This document shows, one piece after another, positions 1-7,437 of a stretch of DNA of 14,121 nt. The notes beneath the pieces were generated by a model. It was not told the origin of the DNA, made no database searches, and saw only the letters and a list, made by a program, of their open reading frames with translations. Position numbers and translations under genes: made by a program. Position 1 is the first letter of the stretch; each line of letters opens with the position of its first letter. Origin of the DNA: CAZDGV01 sp964505195 (GTDB lineage Bacteria; Bacteroidota; Bacteroidia; Chitinophagales; Chitinophagaceae); contig CAZDGV010000036.1 of assembly GCA_964505195.1 (NCBI GenBank), positions 1 to 14,121 of the forward strand. Reading direction: 5' to 3'.

Positions 1-449
1 CAGCCCGTGTGCAAAATCAGGAAGAGAGTAACAAAGCGGTGATTGAAAAAGCGCTCAAGCGCACCTTCTCTCCGGAGTTTCTCAATCGTATCGACGATGT
101 AATGATCTTTAATTCCCTTACCAAGGAGCATATTTTCCGCATCATCGATATTCTGATGAAGGGTGTTACTGCCAGATTGAACAATCTAGGCTTCACGCTG
201 GAGCTCACGCAGGATGCCAAAGATTTTATTGCAGAGAAAGGTTATGATGTGCAGTTTGGCGCGCGTCCGCTGCACCGTGCCATTCAAAAGTATCTGGAAG
301 ATCCGCTGGCGGAAGAGATTTTAAATATGCAGATTAAAACAGGTGATATGCTGGTTGCCGATCTGGATAAAGAGAATCAGAAAATCAAGTTCATCATGCC
401 GGAGCCCAAAAGCAAGTCGAAGAAAAATCAGATTCCCGACAAGCAATAA
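1..449 (+). CDS. clpC: ClpC-type ATP-dependent Clp protease ATP-binding subunit, C-terminal fragment
   Basis: This is the 3' end of a Hsp100/Clp AAA+ unfoldase gene; the start lies outside the window and the reading frame is open from base 3. The visible ~148 residues hold the end of the second AAA+ module (PEFLNRIDD, shared by ClpA/B/C) and the D2-small C-terminal domain, including the sensor-2 motif GARPLHRAIQ with its conserved Arg. The lysine-rich tail (KSKSKKNQ) is variable. Known of the family: ClpC threads proteins into the ClpP peptidase in the cytoplasm. The segment before FLNRIDD (SNKAVIEKALKRTF) and the wording of the D2-small domain resemble Bacteroidota ClpC more than ClpB, but from this fragment alone a ClpB or ClpA assignment cannot be fully excluded. 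A strong terminator follows 14 bases after the stop. Confidence 0.85.
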   Translation, partial: ARVQNQEESNKAVIEKALKRTFSPEFLNRIDDVMIFNSLTKEHIFRIIDILMKGVTARLNNLGFTLELTQDAKDFIAEKGYDVQFGARPLHRAIQKYLEDPLAEEILNMQIKTGDMLVADLDKENQKIKFIMPEPKSKSKKNQIPDKQ

Positions 450-462
450 AATAAGATTTTTT

Positions 463-492
463 AGAAGGCCGGCATTAAGTCGGCCTTTTTTG
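463..492 (+). terminator. Rho-independent terminator of clpC
   Basis: Perfect 7-bp stem AAGGCCG (465-471) / CGGCCTT (481-487) with a 9-base loop, running into a T-tract that ends at 491. It lies just downstream of the clpC stop and separates it from cmk. Confidence 0.9.
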
Positions 493-533
493 TTACGGTG
501 TTTCACTGTCATGCAAACAATCTGCAAAGCTGT

Positions 534-541
534 TATCTTTG
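534..541 (+). promoter_or_regulatory. Bacteroidota-type -7 element upstream of cmk
   Basis: TATCTTTG matches the Bacteroidota sigma-70 -7 consensus TAnnTTTG. It sits between the clpC terminator and cmk and would give a leader of roughly 55 bases. No good TTTG -33 box is seen about 20 bases upstream, so this rests on the -7 box and its position. The same octamer occurs before ispH and the tRNA gene. Confidence 0.5.
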
Positions 542-603
542 TTGCCTAGCTTGCTGTATTGATGCAAGTATGAATTACTAGCTTTCTAAGTCCGGGTAAC
601 TCC

Positions 604-1281
604 ATGAAAAAAATCATCATCGCCATCGACGGATATTCTTCTTGCGGTAAAAGCACACTTGCTCGTCAGCTTGCGAAAGCGCTCGGTTATGTGTATATCG
701 ATAGTGGCGCCATGTATCGTGCCATTGCCTTGTATTTTTTGCGCAATCATATTAATGAAACGGATGCTTTAGCGGTAGAGGCTGCACTGCATCATATCGG
801 TTTGCGTTTTGAAAAAGATGAACCAAGCGGGGAGTCGCATATTTGTCTCAATGGCGAAAATGTAGAGCCGTATATCCGAGCTATGGAGGTAGCAGAAGCT
901 GTTAGTCGCGTTGCCGCGATCAAAGCTGTTCGCGTGTTTGCCGTAGCACAGCAGCGCGCAATGGGGGCTGAGAAGGGAATTGTAATGGATGGAAGAGATA
1001 TCGGCACCACTGTTTTTCCGCAAGCCGAACTCAAAATATTCATGACCGCCGACCCGGCAGTCCGCGCACAAAGGCGATTGAAAGAATTGCAGCAAAAAGA
1101 TCCGAATATCACGCAGGAAGAAGTAGTTTCTAATATTCAGATGCGCGATCATGCGGATATGAATAGGGCAGAAAGTCCTTTGCAGCAGGCGCCCGATGCC
1201 GTGGTTATCGACAATACGGCACTGAGTCCGGAAGAACAATTTACATTGGCGCTTGAATATGTGCAAGCGCGGCTCCGATAA
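604..1281 (+). CDS. cmk: (d)CMP kinase (cytidylate kinase)
   Basis: Cytidylate kinase, transferring phosphate from ATP to CMP/dCMP in the cytoplasm for pyrimidine nucleotide synthesis and salvage. The 225-residue length is normal for the family. Visible motifs: P-loop GYSSCGKST at residues 10-18 (the wording usual in Bacteroidota rather than GPSGAGKGT), the NMP-binding SGAMYRA at 34-40, the family signature DGRDIGT at 129-135, and the LID region RDHADMNR at 181-188 carrying catalytic Arg/Asp residues. The ATG at 604 puts the P-loop at the expected distance from the N-terminus. The gene stands alone between terminators. In other Bacteroidota cmk often lies near ispH (recalled knowledge); here ispH is about 1.8 kb downstream on the other strand, with the T9SS cargo gene between them. 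Confidence 0.97.
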   Translation: MKKIIIAIDGYSSCGKSTLARQLAKALGYVYIDSGAMYRAIALYFLRNHINETDALAVEAALHHIGLRFEKDEPSGESHICLNGENVEPYIRAMEVAEAVSRVAAIKAVRVFAVAQQRAMGAEKGIVMDGRDIGTTVFPQAELKIFMTADPAVRAQRRLKELQQKDPNITQEEVVSNIQMRDHADMNRAESPLQQAPDAVVIDNTALSPEEQFTLALEYVQARLR

Positions 1282-1286
1282 ATCTT

Positions 1287-1326
1287 GTTTTCAAAAAAAA
1301 ATCATTTTGCTTGCAAAATTGAAAAC
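1287..1326. repeat. Nested inverted repeat just after cmk
   Basis: Outer arms GTTTTCAA (1287-1294) and TTGAAAAC (1319-1326) flank an inner perfect palindrome ATTTTGC-TT-GCAAAAT (1304-1319); inner and outer arms share base 1319, so they are partly exclusive. The A-rich run at 1293-1301 on the 5' side would read as a U-run on the opposite strand. It could be a 3'-end stabilising structure or a minus-strand terminator; function is not established. Confidence 0.5.
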
Positions 1327-1402
1327 ACGCAATTATTTTTACCACCCCAATATTTTGCAAAGACTTTCGCTTCATTATCTCTTATCCTGATAACCATTCT
1401 GC

Positions 1403-1428
1403 GCTTGCATCAATGCAAGCTGTTTTTC
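1403..1428 (+). terminator. Probable rho-independent terminator downstream of cmk
   Basis: Perfect inverted repeat GCTTGCAT (1403-1410) / ATGCAAGC (1413-1420) around a 2-base turn, followed by TGTTTTTCTT. Stem length and trailing T-run fit an intrinsic terminator, about 120 bases past the cmk stop. Confidence 0.6.
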
Positions 1429-1620
1429 TTGCGGCATCATTAAGGGCATCTTGTTCTTAGTGGCGCAACGATTATTTTAAAATGGACCCTCATTAAAACT
1501 GCTTTTGAAGCAGCAGGGCATTGTTTTCTCTGCCTGCTGAGCAATATTGGTATATCTGTTCCTTTGACTGCTTTTTCATTCCTGCCCCGGTGAAATCTCT
1601 CATCACCAAAAAAATCAAGT

Positions 1621-3102
1621 ATGAAAAAGACCTTTATGGCATTGCTTGTCAGTGCACTTTTAATGAACACAACCGAGCTTTTCGCGCAATGTGCAATCAC
1701 AGATGTAGTAACGAATATTCGCCAGTCGGTTCCCGATCCGAATATCAGCGGGAATTGTTTGGTGACATTCGATATGCACTTTAACATTGATGCCAACAAC
1801 GGCTTTAAGATTACAGTATTGCAGGCATGGCCCGAACAGGATTATCCTAATTACTGGGGCAATAATTGTTTGGCTTCCGGTTCCTCTCCAAAAAGAAATG
1901 ATCTGCGAAAAAATCTAACTGGGCCTCTACCATTTCTGAATTTAGCATACGAAACAAACGGTAGTACTTTTACCCCGCTTACTAGTTATGTCGATGCAAC
2001 GGTTCCGCTCAATACGGGCTATACCGTTACTGCTGGACAACCTGTGCTGGGTTTTATACCTGTAACCATATCAAATGTTACGGTCTCTCTGCCAGGCGGT
2101 TGCAGGGGTGTTACGATAAAAGCGGATATTTGGGGAACGCAGGGAAATGTTACTTCACAGTGGAAGCCGCATTGTGTAAGCTGTAATAATGTATACGCTT
2201 TCAACTTCCCAACGGTGCAAGGGTTTCAGGACTGCCAACTGATCGACAATACAGTACAGCGCACCTATCGATTAGCGGTAAATAATTCAAATACCAATCA
2301 AACTATTACCATTAACGGGTATGCGGTTTATCGGGATGATAATAATTCGGGAAGTTTGGAATTAGCTTCTGATGTAAGGGTAGGATTAGATCAGACTCCG
2401 CGTATATTGGCACCCAATCAGAGTTTTGCCACCGATCCGGTGACCTATGCAGGTAATTCCGGTACAACACGCGATCAAAAGCTTTTTATTGTTCTAGACA
2501 TAGCAGGAGTAATCAACGATGTATTTACAGAATGTGCACAAGTGAGTTGTGGCAATTTGCCTGTTCGCTTGAAGAGTTTTCAGGCACAGGTAAAAAACGG
2601 CCGCACAAGACTAGTTTGGCAAACTGCGAGTGAGCAGGATAATAAAGGATTTGAAGTACAAAGAAGAGGAGGCAATACCGACTTCGAGACAGTTGGGTTT
2701 GTGGCTACAAAAGCCATCAACGGAAACAGTAATGCATTGTTGCATTATGAATATGAGGATATTATGCTTCCCAAAGCCGGCGTGGTGTACTATCGATTGA
2801 AGCAAATTGATTTTGATGGGAAAGCATCTTACAGTGATACACGATCTGTGCAACATGCATTTTCTGCCAATGTTTCGGTATTTCCGAATCCAAGCAGGGG
2901 CAATATTTCTATTCAGATTCCGGAAGTAATTGGCAAATATGATTTGATATTAAGCGATCAGTATGGCCAACATCTTCGACAGTGGCTGAATGAAAGCAAA
3001 TCGGTTTTTAATATCAGTCAGCTTAAAACAGGGGTTTACCTCGTAACGGTACATGCACGTGAAGCAGGTAAGCGTTATACGCAAAGAATCATTGTGCAAT
3101 AG
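1621..3102 (+). CDS. Secreted protein of unknown function with a T9SS type A C-terminal sorting domain
   Basis: The 493-residue product starts with a Sec signal peptide (MKKTFMALLVSALLMNTTELFA, likely cut before Gln23-Cys24) and ends with a type A type-IX-secretion sorting tail at about 419-493: VFPNPSRGNISI, a middle strand around ISDQYGQ-like residues, and the GVYLVTV...RIIVQ end. Residues ~313-415 form a beta-rich stretch starting LPVRLKSFQAQ and including YYRLKQIDFDG, common just before such tails. The N-terminal ~310 residues match nothing I recognise; they contain paired cysteines (e.g. 185/188, 205, 304/310) that may form disulfides after export, and no catalytic motif. Inferred: exported across the inner membrane by Sec and the outer membrane by T9SS, then released or surface-anchored. 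It is convergent with ispH, 26 bases apart. Confidence 0.85.
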   Translation: MKKTFMALLVSALLMNTTELFAQCAITDVVTNIRQSVPDPNISGNCLVTFDMHFNIDANNGFKITVLQAWPEQDYPNYWGNNCLASGSSPKRNDLRKNLTGPLPFLNLAYETNGSTFTPLTSYVDATVPLNTGYTVTAGQPVLGFIPVTISNVTVSLPGGCRGVTIKADIWGTQGNVTSQWKPHCVSCNNVYAFNFPTVQGFQDCQLIDNTVQRTYRLAVNNSNTNQTITINGYAVYRDDNNSGSLELASDVRVGLDQTPRILAPNQSFATDPVTYAGNSGTTRDQKLFIVLDIAGVINDVFTECAQVSCGNLPVRLKSFQAQVKNGRTRLVWQTASEQDNKGFEVQRRGGNTDFETVGFVATKAINGNSNALLHYEYEDIMLPKAGVVYYRLKQIDFDGKASYSDTRSVQHAFSANVSVFPNPSRGNISIQIPEVIGKYDLILSDQYGQHLRQWLNESKSVFNISQLKTGVYLVTVHAREAGKRYTQRIIVQ

Positions 3103-3128
3103 CAAGTGAATCCTGTTAGATCAACGGA

Positions 3129-4358
3129 TTAATGTTGAAACTGATCAATCATTGTTTCCAGCTTGCTTTCGGCATCAAAGAATCCGGCAATTTTTCGGAT
3201 GATGCGTTCAACCAGTGCATCTGGGCAAGAGGCACCGCTGGTGATGAGTATTCTTACGGGTCGGTGTGAAGGAAGAAAATCATGTGTTAGATATTCTTTC
3301 TGCTCATGGAAATTAAAATGCATGATATCTTTTTCATTCATGATTTTGTCTTCACCATTGATGAAGTAGGTAGGCAACTTGGTTTCACAAAGCTCAACAA
3401 GGTGTGTTGTGTTAGAGCTGTTATATCCTCCTACTACAATGGCGAGGTCGGCCGGTGTATCCAGTAAGGCCGTAACGGCAGTTTGATTGTCGTTGGTAGC
3501 ATAGCATAAAGTGTCGCGCGTATCTGCAAAGTGCGCACCGATGCTCGTTTCGTCGAGCTTGTAATGTTGCATTATTACCGAGCGCAAGTACGCAGCAATT
3601 GCCTGTGTATCGCTTGCTAGCTGGGTGGTTTGATTGATTACGCCAATGCGTTGCAAATCGCGTGTGGGATCAAAGCCTTTGCTATGTTTGTCTTTGAATG
3701 TTTCGAAAAACAAATCAGCGTCTTTTTCTCCCGTCATGAACTTTGCAAGCTCGATGGCATCATTCATATCGTTTACGATTACCGTGGGTGTTTTGGCGCT
3801 GGCATGTGAAAAAGTAGCCCTGGTTTCTTCGTGCTTGGGTTTTCCGTGTACTACAATGGAATAGCCCTTTTCGGCGATCTGATCGCCGCGGTTCCATACC
3901 TTTTCAACGAAGGGACAGGTAGTATTATATTTTTCGGTAGTAATGCCTCTTGCTTGTAATTCGGCTTCAATGGACAGCGTTGTTCCAAAAGCAGGGATAA
4001 TTACAATATCTTCCGGTGTTAGCGTATCGAATCCAATTTGTTGCTTTCCCTGCGTGTCCTGTAAAAACTGAACGCCGCGTGCTATCAGGTCGGCATTTAC
4101 CTGCGGATTGTGAATCATTTCACTTAACAGAAAAATGCGTTTTCCCGGATTATCTTCTATGGTGCGGTAAGCAATTTCAATAGCGTTTTCCACGCCGTAG
4201 CAAAAGCCAAAATGCCTTGCAAGATAAAACTGAACCGCACCGGCATCGAGCAGGGTAGGAGTAAAATCTTTCTTCATCTTATCCTGCTGCTTACGGTATT
4301 GCTTCACCGCTGCAATCAGCGGACTCTTATATATCAGCGGTACGTCGAATTTTTTCAT
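3129..4358 (-). CDS. ispH: 4-hydroxy-3-methylbut-2-enyl diphosphate reductase (long form)
   Basis: IspH (LytB) performs the last step of the MEP isoprenoid pathway in the cytoplasm, reducing HMBPP to IPP and DMAPP on a [4Fe-4S] cluster. The three cluster cysteines are visible: Cys53 (HFGFCYGVENA), Cys148 (NTTCPFVEKVW) and Cys285 (DTLCYATND). Other family blocks are LLSEMIHNPQVN, IIPAFGTT, HGKPKHEETRAT, GGYNSSNTTHLVELC and SGASCPDALVE. At 409 residues it is the long form found in cyanobacteria and Bacteroidota, with ~40 extra N-terminal residues and an insertion compared with the ~315-residue E. coli type. The ATG at 4358 fits the long-form N-terminus and lies just below a TATCTTTG -7 box. A weak inverted repeat (AATCC/GGATT, 3109-3130) spans the 3' gap and is the only terminator-like signal shared with the convergent T9SS gene. 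Confidence 0.96.
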   Translation of the reverse strand: MKKFDVPLIYKSPLIAAVKQYRKQQDKMKKDFTPTLLDAGAVQFYLARHFGFCYGVENAIEIAYRTIEDNPGKRIFLLSEMIHNPQVNADLIARGVQFLQDTQGKQQIGFDTLTPEDIVIIPAFGTTLSIEAELQARGITTEKYNTTCPFVEKVWNRGDQIAEKGYSIVVHGKPKHEETRATFSHASAKTPTVIVNDMNDAIELAKFMTGEKDADLFFETFKDKHSKGFDPTRDLQRIGVINQTTQLASDTQAIAAYLRSVIMQHYKLDETSIGAHFADTRDTLCYATNDNQTAVTALLDTPADLAIVVGGYNSSNTTHLVELCETKLPTYFINGEDKIMNEKDIMHFNFHEQKEYLTHDFLPSHRPVRILITSGASCPDALVERIIRKIAGFFDAESKLETMIDQFQH

Positions 4359-4375
4359 AAAGCCCTAACAATGCA

Positions 4376-4383
4376 CAAAGATA
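4376..4383 (-). promoter_or_regulatory. -7 element of the ispH promoter
   Basis: On the minus strand this reads TATCTTTG, a perfect TAnnTTTG box, 17 bases from the ispH ATG, so the leader would be only about 10 bases. The expected -33 position carries TTTC-like sequence (3 of 4 to TTTG). It is the same octamer as before cmk and tRNA-fMet. Confidence 0.6.
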
Positions 4384-4461
4384 AATGGTTGCGGGCTTGT
4401 GAAAGAAAATGGATATTTCCCGTGCGGTTCGTATTTTCATGCTCTTTCAGAAAGCATTTTT

Positions 4462-5748
4462 ATGGATAAAGCCTTCCGGCGCTGCTCCTGGGTTGCAGCA
4501 ACGAATATTTACGAAGTAAACCTGCGACAGTACACTTCGGAGGGTACCATACGGGCATTCATGTCGCACCTCCCGCGTTTGCAGGATATGGGTGTTGAAA
4601 CATTGTGGTTGATGCCGATAACGCCCATCTCGCAAAAAAATAGAAAAGGCAGTTTGGGTAGTTATTATGCTGCGTCAGATTACATATCAGTGAACCCTGA
4701 ATTTGGAAACCTGGATGATTTCTGTGCCTTGGTGCAGGATGCACATGCACGGGGTATGAAAATTATCATCGATTGGGTGGCGAATCATACCGGATGGGAT
4801 CATGTGTGGACGCAGCAGCATCCTGAATTTTATACAAGAGATGAGCAAGGAAATTTTAAACCACCCTTTCCCGATTGGGAAGATGTGATTCACCTGAACT
4901 ACCAAGAGCCGACATTATGGAAAGCGATGATTGCTGCCATGCGTTTTTGGGTAGATACATGTGATATTGATGGGTTCCGCTGTGATATGGCGATGCTGGT
5001 AACCCGTGATTTTTGGACGGAAGCGCGAAAACAACTCGACGCGGTAAAGTCGCTTTTTTGGTATGGTGAATTTGATCAGTGGGACAATCCTGATTATGCG
5101 TACATCTTCGACGCCTCCTACAGCTGGCGTTGGATGCATGCTAGTGCAGAATTTTATCGTCATCACCGCAACATAGCTGCGCTCGATGGTATTTTGCGCC
5201 ATTACGACCATATGGGTCCGCAGGAACATATCCGTAGTTTCTTCACCTCCAATCATGATGAGAATAGCTGGAATGGAACGGAATATGAAAAGTACGTTGA
5301 AATGGCAAAGCCGCTGGCGGTGTTCAGCTGCACCTGGAATGGCATTCCGTTAATCTATAGCGGACAGGAACTTCCCAATTATCAGCGTTTGCCGTTTTTT
5401 GATAAAGGTGCCATAAGCTGGACGGATGACTGCAAGCTGCATTTGTTTTATAAAACCCTTTTGCAGTTACGAAAAACGAATGCGGCCTTGCAAGCCGGTG
5501 ATCCATCTGTGCACACGATTCGTTTGGGTAATAATGCCGACCACGAGGTATTTGCCTTCGTTCGGAAGCATGCGATGGACGAACTACTCGTCGTGCTTAA
5601 TTTCTCGCCTTATCCACATCATATTCATTTGTTTGATGATCGAGTACAAGGTGATTTTACAAATGTGTTTACACAGCAAATGCTTGATTTGAATGTTGAG
5701 CGACATATATCCCTAGAGGCCTGGGGTTTTCGGGTGTATAGCAAATAA
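4462..5748 (+). CDS. GH13 alpha-amylase-family glycosyl hydrolase, cytoplasmic
   Basis: A GH13 (beta/alpha)8-barrel enzyme acting on alpha-glucans, with an intact catalytic set: region I DWVANH (104-109), region II GFRCD with nucleophile Asp175, region III YGEF with acid/base Glu203, region IV SNHDENSW with transition-state stabiliser Asp266, and a GQEL motif at 301-304. Residues ~340-428 look like the small beta-sandwich domain usual after the barrel. There is no signal peptide, so it should act in the cytoplasm on maltodextrin or stored glucan, unlike secreted SusG-type enzymes. Region II lacks the usual Lys-His two residues after the nucleophile (here Met-Ala-Met), which bears on substrate specificity; hydrolase and glucanosyl-transferase cannot be told apart here. 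I take ATG 4462 (428 residues); a GTG at 4399 would add 21 residues of non-homologous appearance. Confidence 0.88.
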   Translation: MDKAFRRCSWVAATNIYEVNLRQYTSEGTIRAFMSHLPRLQDMGVETLWLMPITPISQKNRKGSLGSYYAASDYISVNPEFGNLDDFCALVQDAHARGMKIIIDWVANHTGWDHVWTQQHPEFYTRDEQGNFKPPFPDWEDVIHLNYQEPTLWKAMIAAMRFWVDTCDIDGFRCDMAMLVTRDFWTEARKQLDAVKSLFWYGEFDQWDNPDYAYIFDASYSWRWMHASAEFYRHHRNIAALDGILRHYDHMGPQEHIRSFFTSNHDENSWNGTEYEKYVEMAKPLAVFSCTWNGIPLIYSGQELPNYQRLPFFDKGAISWTDDCKLHLFYKTLLQLRKTNAALQAGDPSVHTIRLGNNADHEVFAFVRKHAMDELLVVLNFSPYPHHIHLFDDRVQGDFTNVFTQQMLDLNVERHISLEAWGFRVYSK

Positions 5749-5783
5749 AAAAAATGCCGACTGAGAGCCGGCATTTTTTTTAT
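5747..5783. terminator. Bidirectional rho-independent terminator between the GH13 and htrA genes
   Basis: A-run and ATGCCG (to 5759) pair with CGGCAT and a T-run (5769-5781), with a 9-base loop. A-tract on one side and T-tract on the other make it a U-run terminator in both directions, fitting the convergent arrangement. Confidence 0.9.
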
Positions 5784-5800
5784 AACTGAATAGGTTGCTG

Positions 5801-7288
5801 TTATCTTCTCAGATCATTGATTCCGTAAGCATACACGCCATCGTATCCGGGGTAAATGCCTTCTACCATAATGCTATTGCCTGCTTCTTCAATTACTTTC
5901 GTAAGCTCCTCTACGTTGCGTACAGTTTTTCCGCCGGCACGGATAATGATGAATCCTTTTTTGATGGTGGTTTGCTCGTTCAATAGTCCATCGCCAATGG
6001 TTTTAATTTCAACGCCGCCTTCCAGTCCGTACTCGCTTGCTTTTTTCTTTTCAATTGTTTCAAAGCTTGCTCCGAGTTTGTCGAGTACAGAGGTTTTTAC
6101 CACATCGGTATTGCCTGCGCTGTTTTTGAGTGTTACGCTCACGGTATTTTCTTTTCCGTCGCGGATGAATGTTACATTGATTTTTTCACCCGGACGGAAG
6201 CTGGCAATGGTGCCGGTAAGCTCATTCCATGTGTTCACCGCCTTGTTGTTCAGCTTGATGATTTTATCACCTTTCTTTAGCTTTCCGGCTTCAGCAGCAC
6301 TATTGGCCATTACTTCACCAACAGTAACGCCATCGCCTTCTTTAATGCCGGAATCTGTTTCTTCGGAATTGTTGATATAAGGTCTGATGCCGAGATAGGC
6401 ACGCTGTACTGATCCGAATTTCATCAGATCTTCCATTACTTTTTTTACAATGTTCACCGGAATAGCATAGGAATAACCTGCATAGGCGCCGGTGGGAGAG
6501 GCAATGGCAGAGTTGATGCCTATGAGTTGTCCGGCTGTATTCACCAGTGCGCCACCACTGTTGCCCTGGTTAACGGCAGCATCGGTTTGTAAAAAACTTT
6601 CAATTACCTGTGCGCGATCGCGTGCTTTGCGTTCGTTGATGCCGAGAAATCTTGCCTTTGCACTGATGATACCTGCCGTAACAGTAGCTTCGAGGTTGAG
6701 GGGATAGCCCACTGCCAGTACCCACTGACCAACATTTACTTCATCGGAATTTCCATAAACCACATAGGGTAAACCGCTGGCATCGATTTTTACCAGTGCG
6801 AGATCTGTATTAGCATCGGAAGCTATCAGCTTTGCTTTGTATTGTTTTTTATTACTGAGTGTAACAGTCATTTCATCTGCACCATCAATTACGTGGTTGT
6901 TGGTAATGATGTATCCGTCTGAACTCATAATTACACCCGATCCCGATGCCATCTGCGGACGGTTCATGTTCGGGGCTCCAAAAAACTGATCGAAAATATC
7001 TTCACCGAAAAAATCGGAAAACGGACTGCGTCTGCGAGCGGTTTGTGTGGGATTGGTTTTTGTTTTGATGTGTACTACCGCCGGTATTGCACTCATCGCT
7101 GCCTGCTGAAAATCTACCGGCTGTCCGTTGTTAATGTTGCGGTCGAATAGTCCCGCATAGTTTACCGGCATTTCCGATTTTCCTTCATAGGCGATACTGC
7201 GTGGCGCAAATTTGGCATACAGAAAAACGCTGCCGACAGCTGTCAGCGCACTTACCATTACCGTAATCAAAATTTGTTTTGCTCTCAT
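5801..7288 (-). CDS. HtrA/DegP-DegQ family serine protease with two PDZ domains
   Basis: Envelope protein quality-control protease. The order is: membrane anchor or uncleaved signal at residues ~5-27; a linker; a trypsin-like domain at ~60-285; PDZ1 at ~296-388; PDZ2 at ~402-485. The catalytic triad is complete: His132 (TNNHVIDGA), Asp162 (NTDLALVKI) and Ser244 (QGNSGGALVN). A Phe-rich stretch (FSDFFGEDIFDQFFG, 90-104) corresponds to the LA loop region that gates DegP oligomers. Known of the family: periplasmic trimers and cages degrade or chaperone misfolded envelope proteins. I start at ATG 7288 (495 residues) because the hydrophobic segment then begins at the N-terminus; an upstream in-frame start at 7393 would put 35 uncharacteristic residues ahead of it. 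DegP and DegQ cannot be separated from sequence alone. It shares a bidirectional terminator with the GH13 gene. Confidence 0.94.
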   Translation of the reverse strand: MRAKQILITVMVSALTAVGSVFLYAKFAPRSIAYEGKSEMPVNYAGLFDRNINNGQPVDFQQAAMSAIPAVVHIKTKTNPTQTARRRSPFSDFFGEDIFDQFFGAPNMNRPQMASGSGVIMSSDGYIITNNHVIDGADEMTVTLSNKKQYKAKLIASDANTDLALVKIDASGLPYVVYGNSDEVNVGQWVLAVGYPLNLEATVTAGIISAKARFLGINERKARDRAQVIESFLQTDAAVNQGNSGGALVNTAGQLIGINSAIASPTGAYAGYSYAIPVNIVKKVMEDLMKFGSVQRAYLGIRPYINNSEETDSGIKEGDGVTVGEVMANSAAEAGKLKKGDKIIKLNNKAVNTWNELTGTIASFRPGEKINVTFIRDGKENTVSVTLKNSAGNTDVVKTSVLDKLGASFETIEKKKASEYGLEGGVEIKTIGDGLLNEQTTIKKGFIIIRAGGKTVRNVEELTKVIEEAGNSIMVEGIYPGYDGVYAYGINDLRR

Positions 7289-7416
7289 AGTAGATCTATT
7301 TGCAATCATGAAATCATCAAAGCTTATGCCTTGGGCATGTAAATTAACGAAGCTGACATATTTTCCTGCATATCGGGGGCTTACATTTAACAAAGCCTTA
7401 TTAAAACAAGTTGTGA

Positions 7417-7437
7417 AAGCTGAAAGTTCGTCAGCTT
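7417..7437 (-). terminator. Possible weak terminator after the acyl-CoA reductase gene
   Basis: On the minus strand AAGCTGA / TCAGCTT form a 7-bp stem with a 7-base loop, starting in the reductase stop codon. The following sequence is only moderately T-rich (TTCACAACTTGTTTT), so termination may be leaky and some read-through into htrA, 147 bases on, is possible. Confidence 0.35.

Larger units (their letters stand above)
1282..1620. other. 339-base gene-free, hairpin-rich leader between cmk and the T9SS cargo gene
   Basis: No convincing gene is seen on either strand. The stretch holds several inverted repeats: nested repeats at 1287-1326, a hairpin with T-tract at 1403-1428, and two overlapping hairpins at 1499-1513 (CTGCTT/AAGCAG, 3-base loop) and 1511-1539 (CAGCAGGGCA against TGCCTGCTG, 9 bp with one bulged G). 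The last two share bases 1511-1513 and so partly compete. No clean TAnnTTTG promoter box was found; the nearest is TATATCTG near 1550, with one mismatch and no well-spaced TTG. Confidence 0.6.

Noticed and set aside
769..1266. Long minus-strand open frame (165 codons) opposite cmk
   Set aside because: It lies wholly inside a gene with an unmistakable cytidylate kinase product and its translation has no recognisable motif; it is an antisense shadow.
1521..1784. 87-codon plus-strand frame starting in the cmk-T9SS gap
   Set aside because: It overlaps the signal-peptide region of the T9SS cargo gene in another frame, has no recognisable motif, and its first part covers the 1511-1539 hairpin.
5856..6380. 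174-codon plus-strand open frame opposite htrA
   Set aside because: Low-complexity Ser/Pro/Phe-rich translation opposite the PDZ-coding part of a clear protease gene; a reverse-strand shadow.
7326..7338. ATGCC-TTG-GGCAT as an operator for htrA
   Set aside because: A 5-bp repeat is too short to call alone; it is mentioned only in the promoter finding because it adjoins a near-consensus -7 box.
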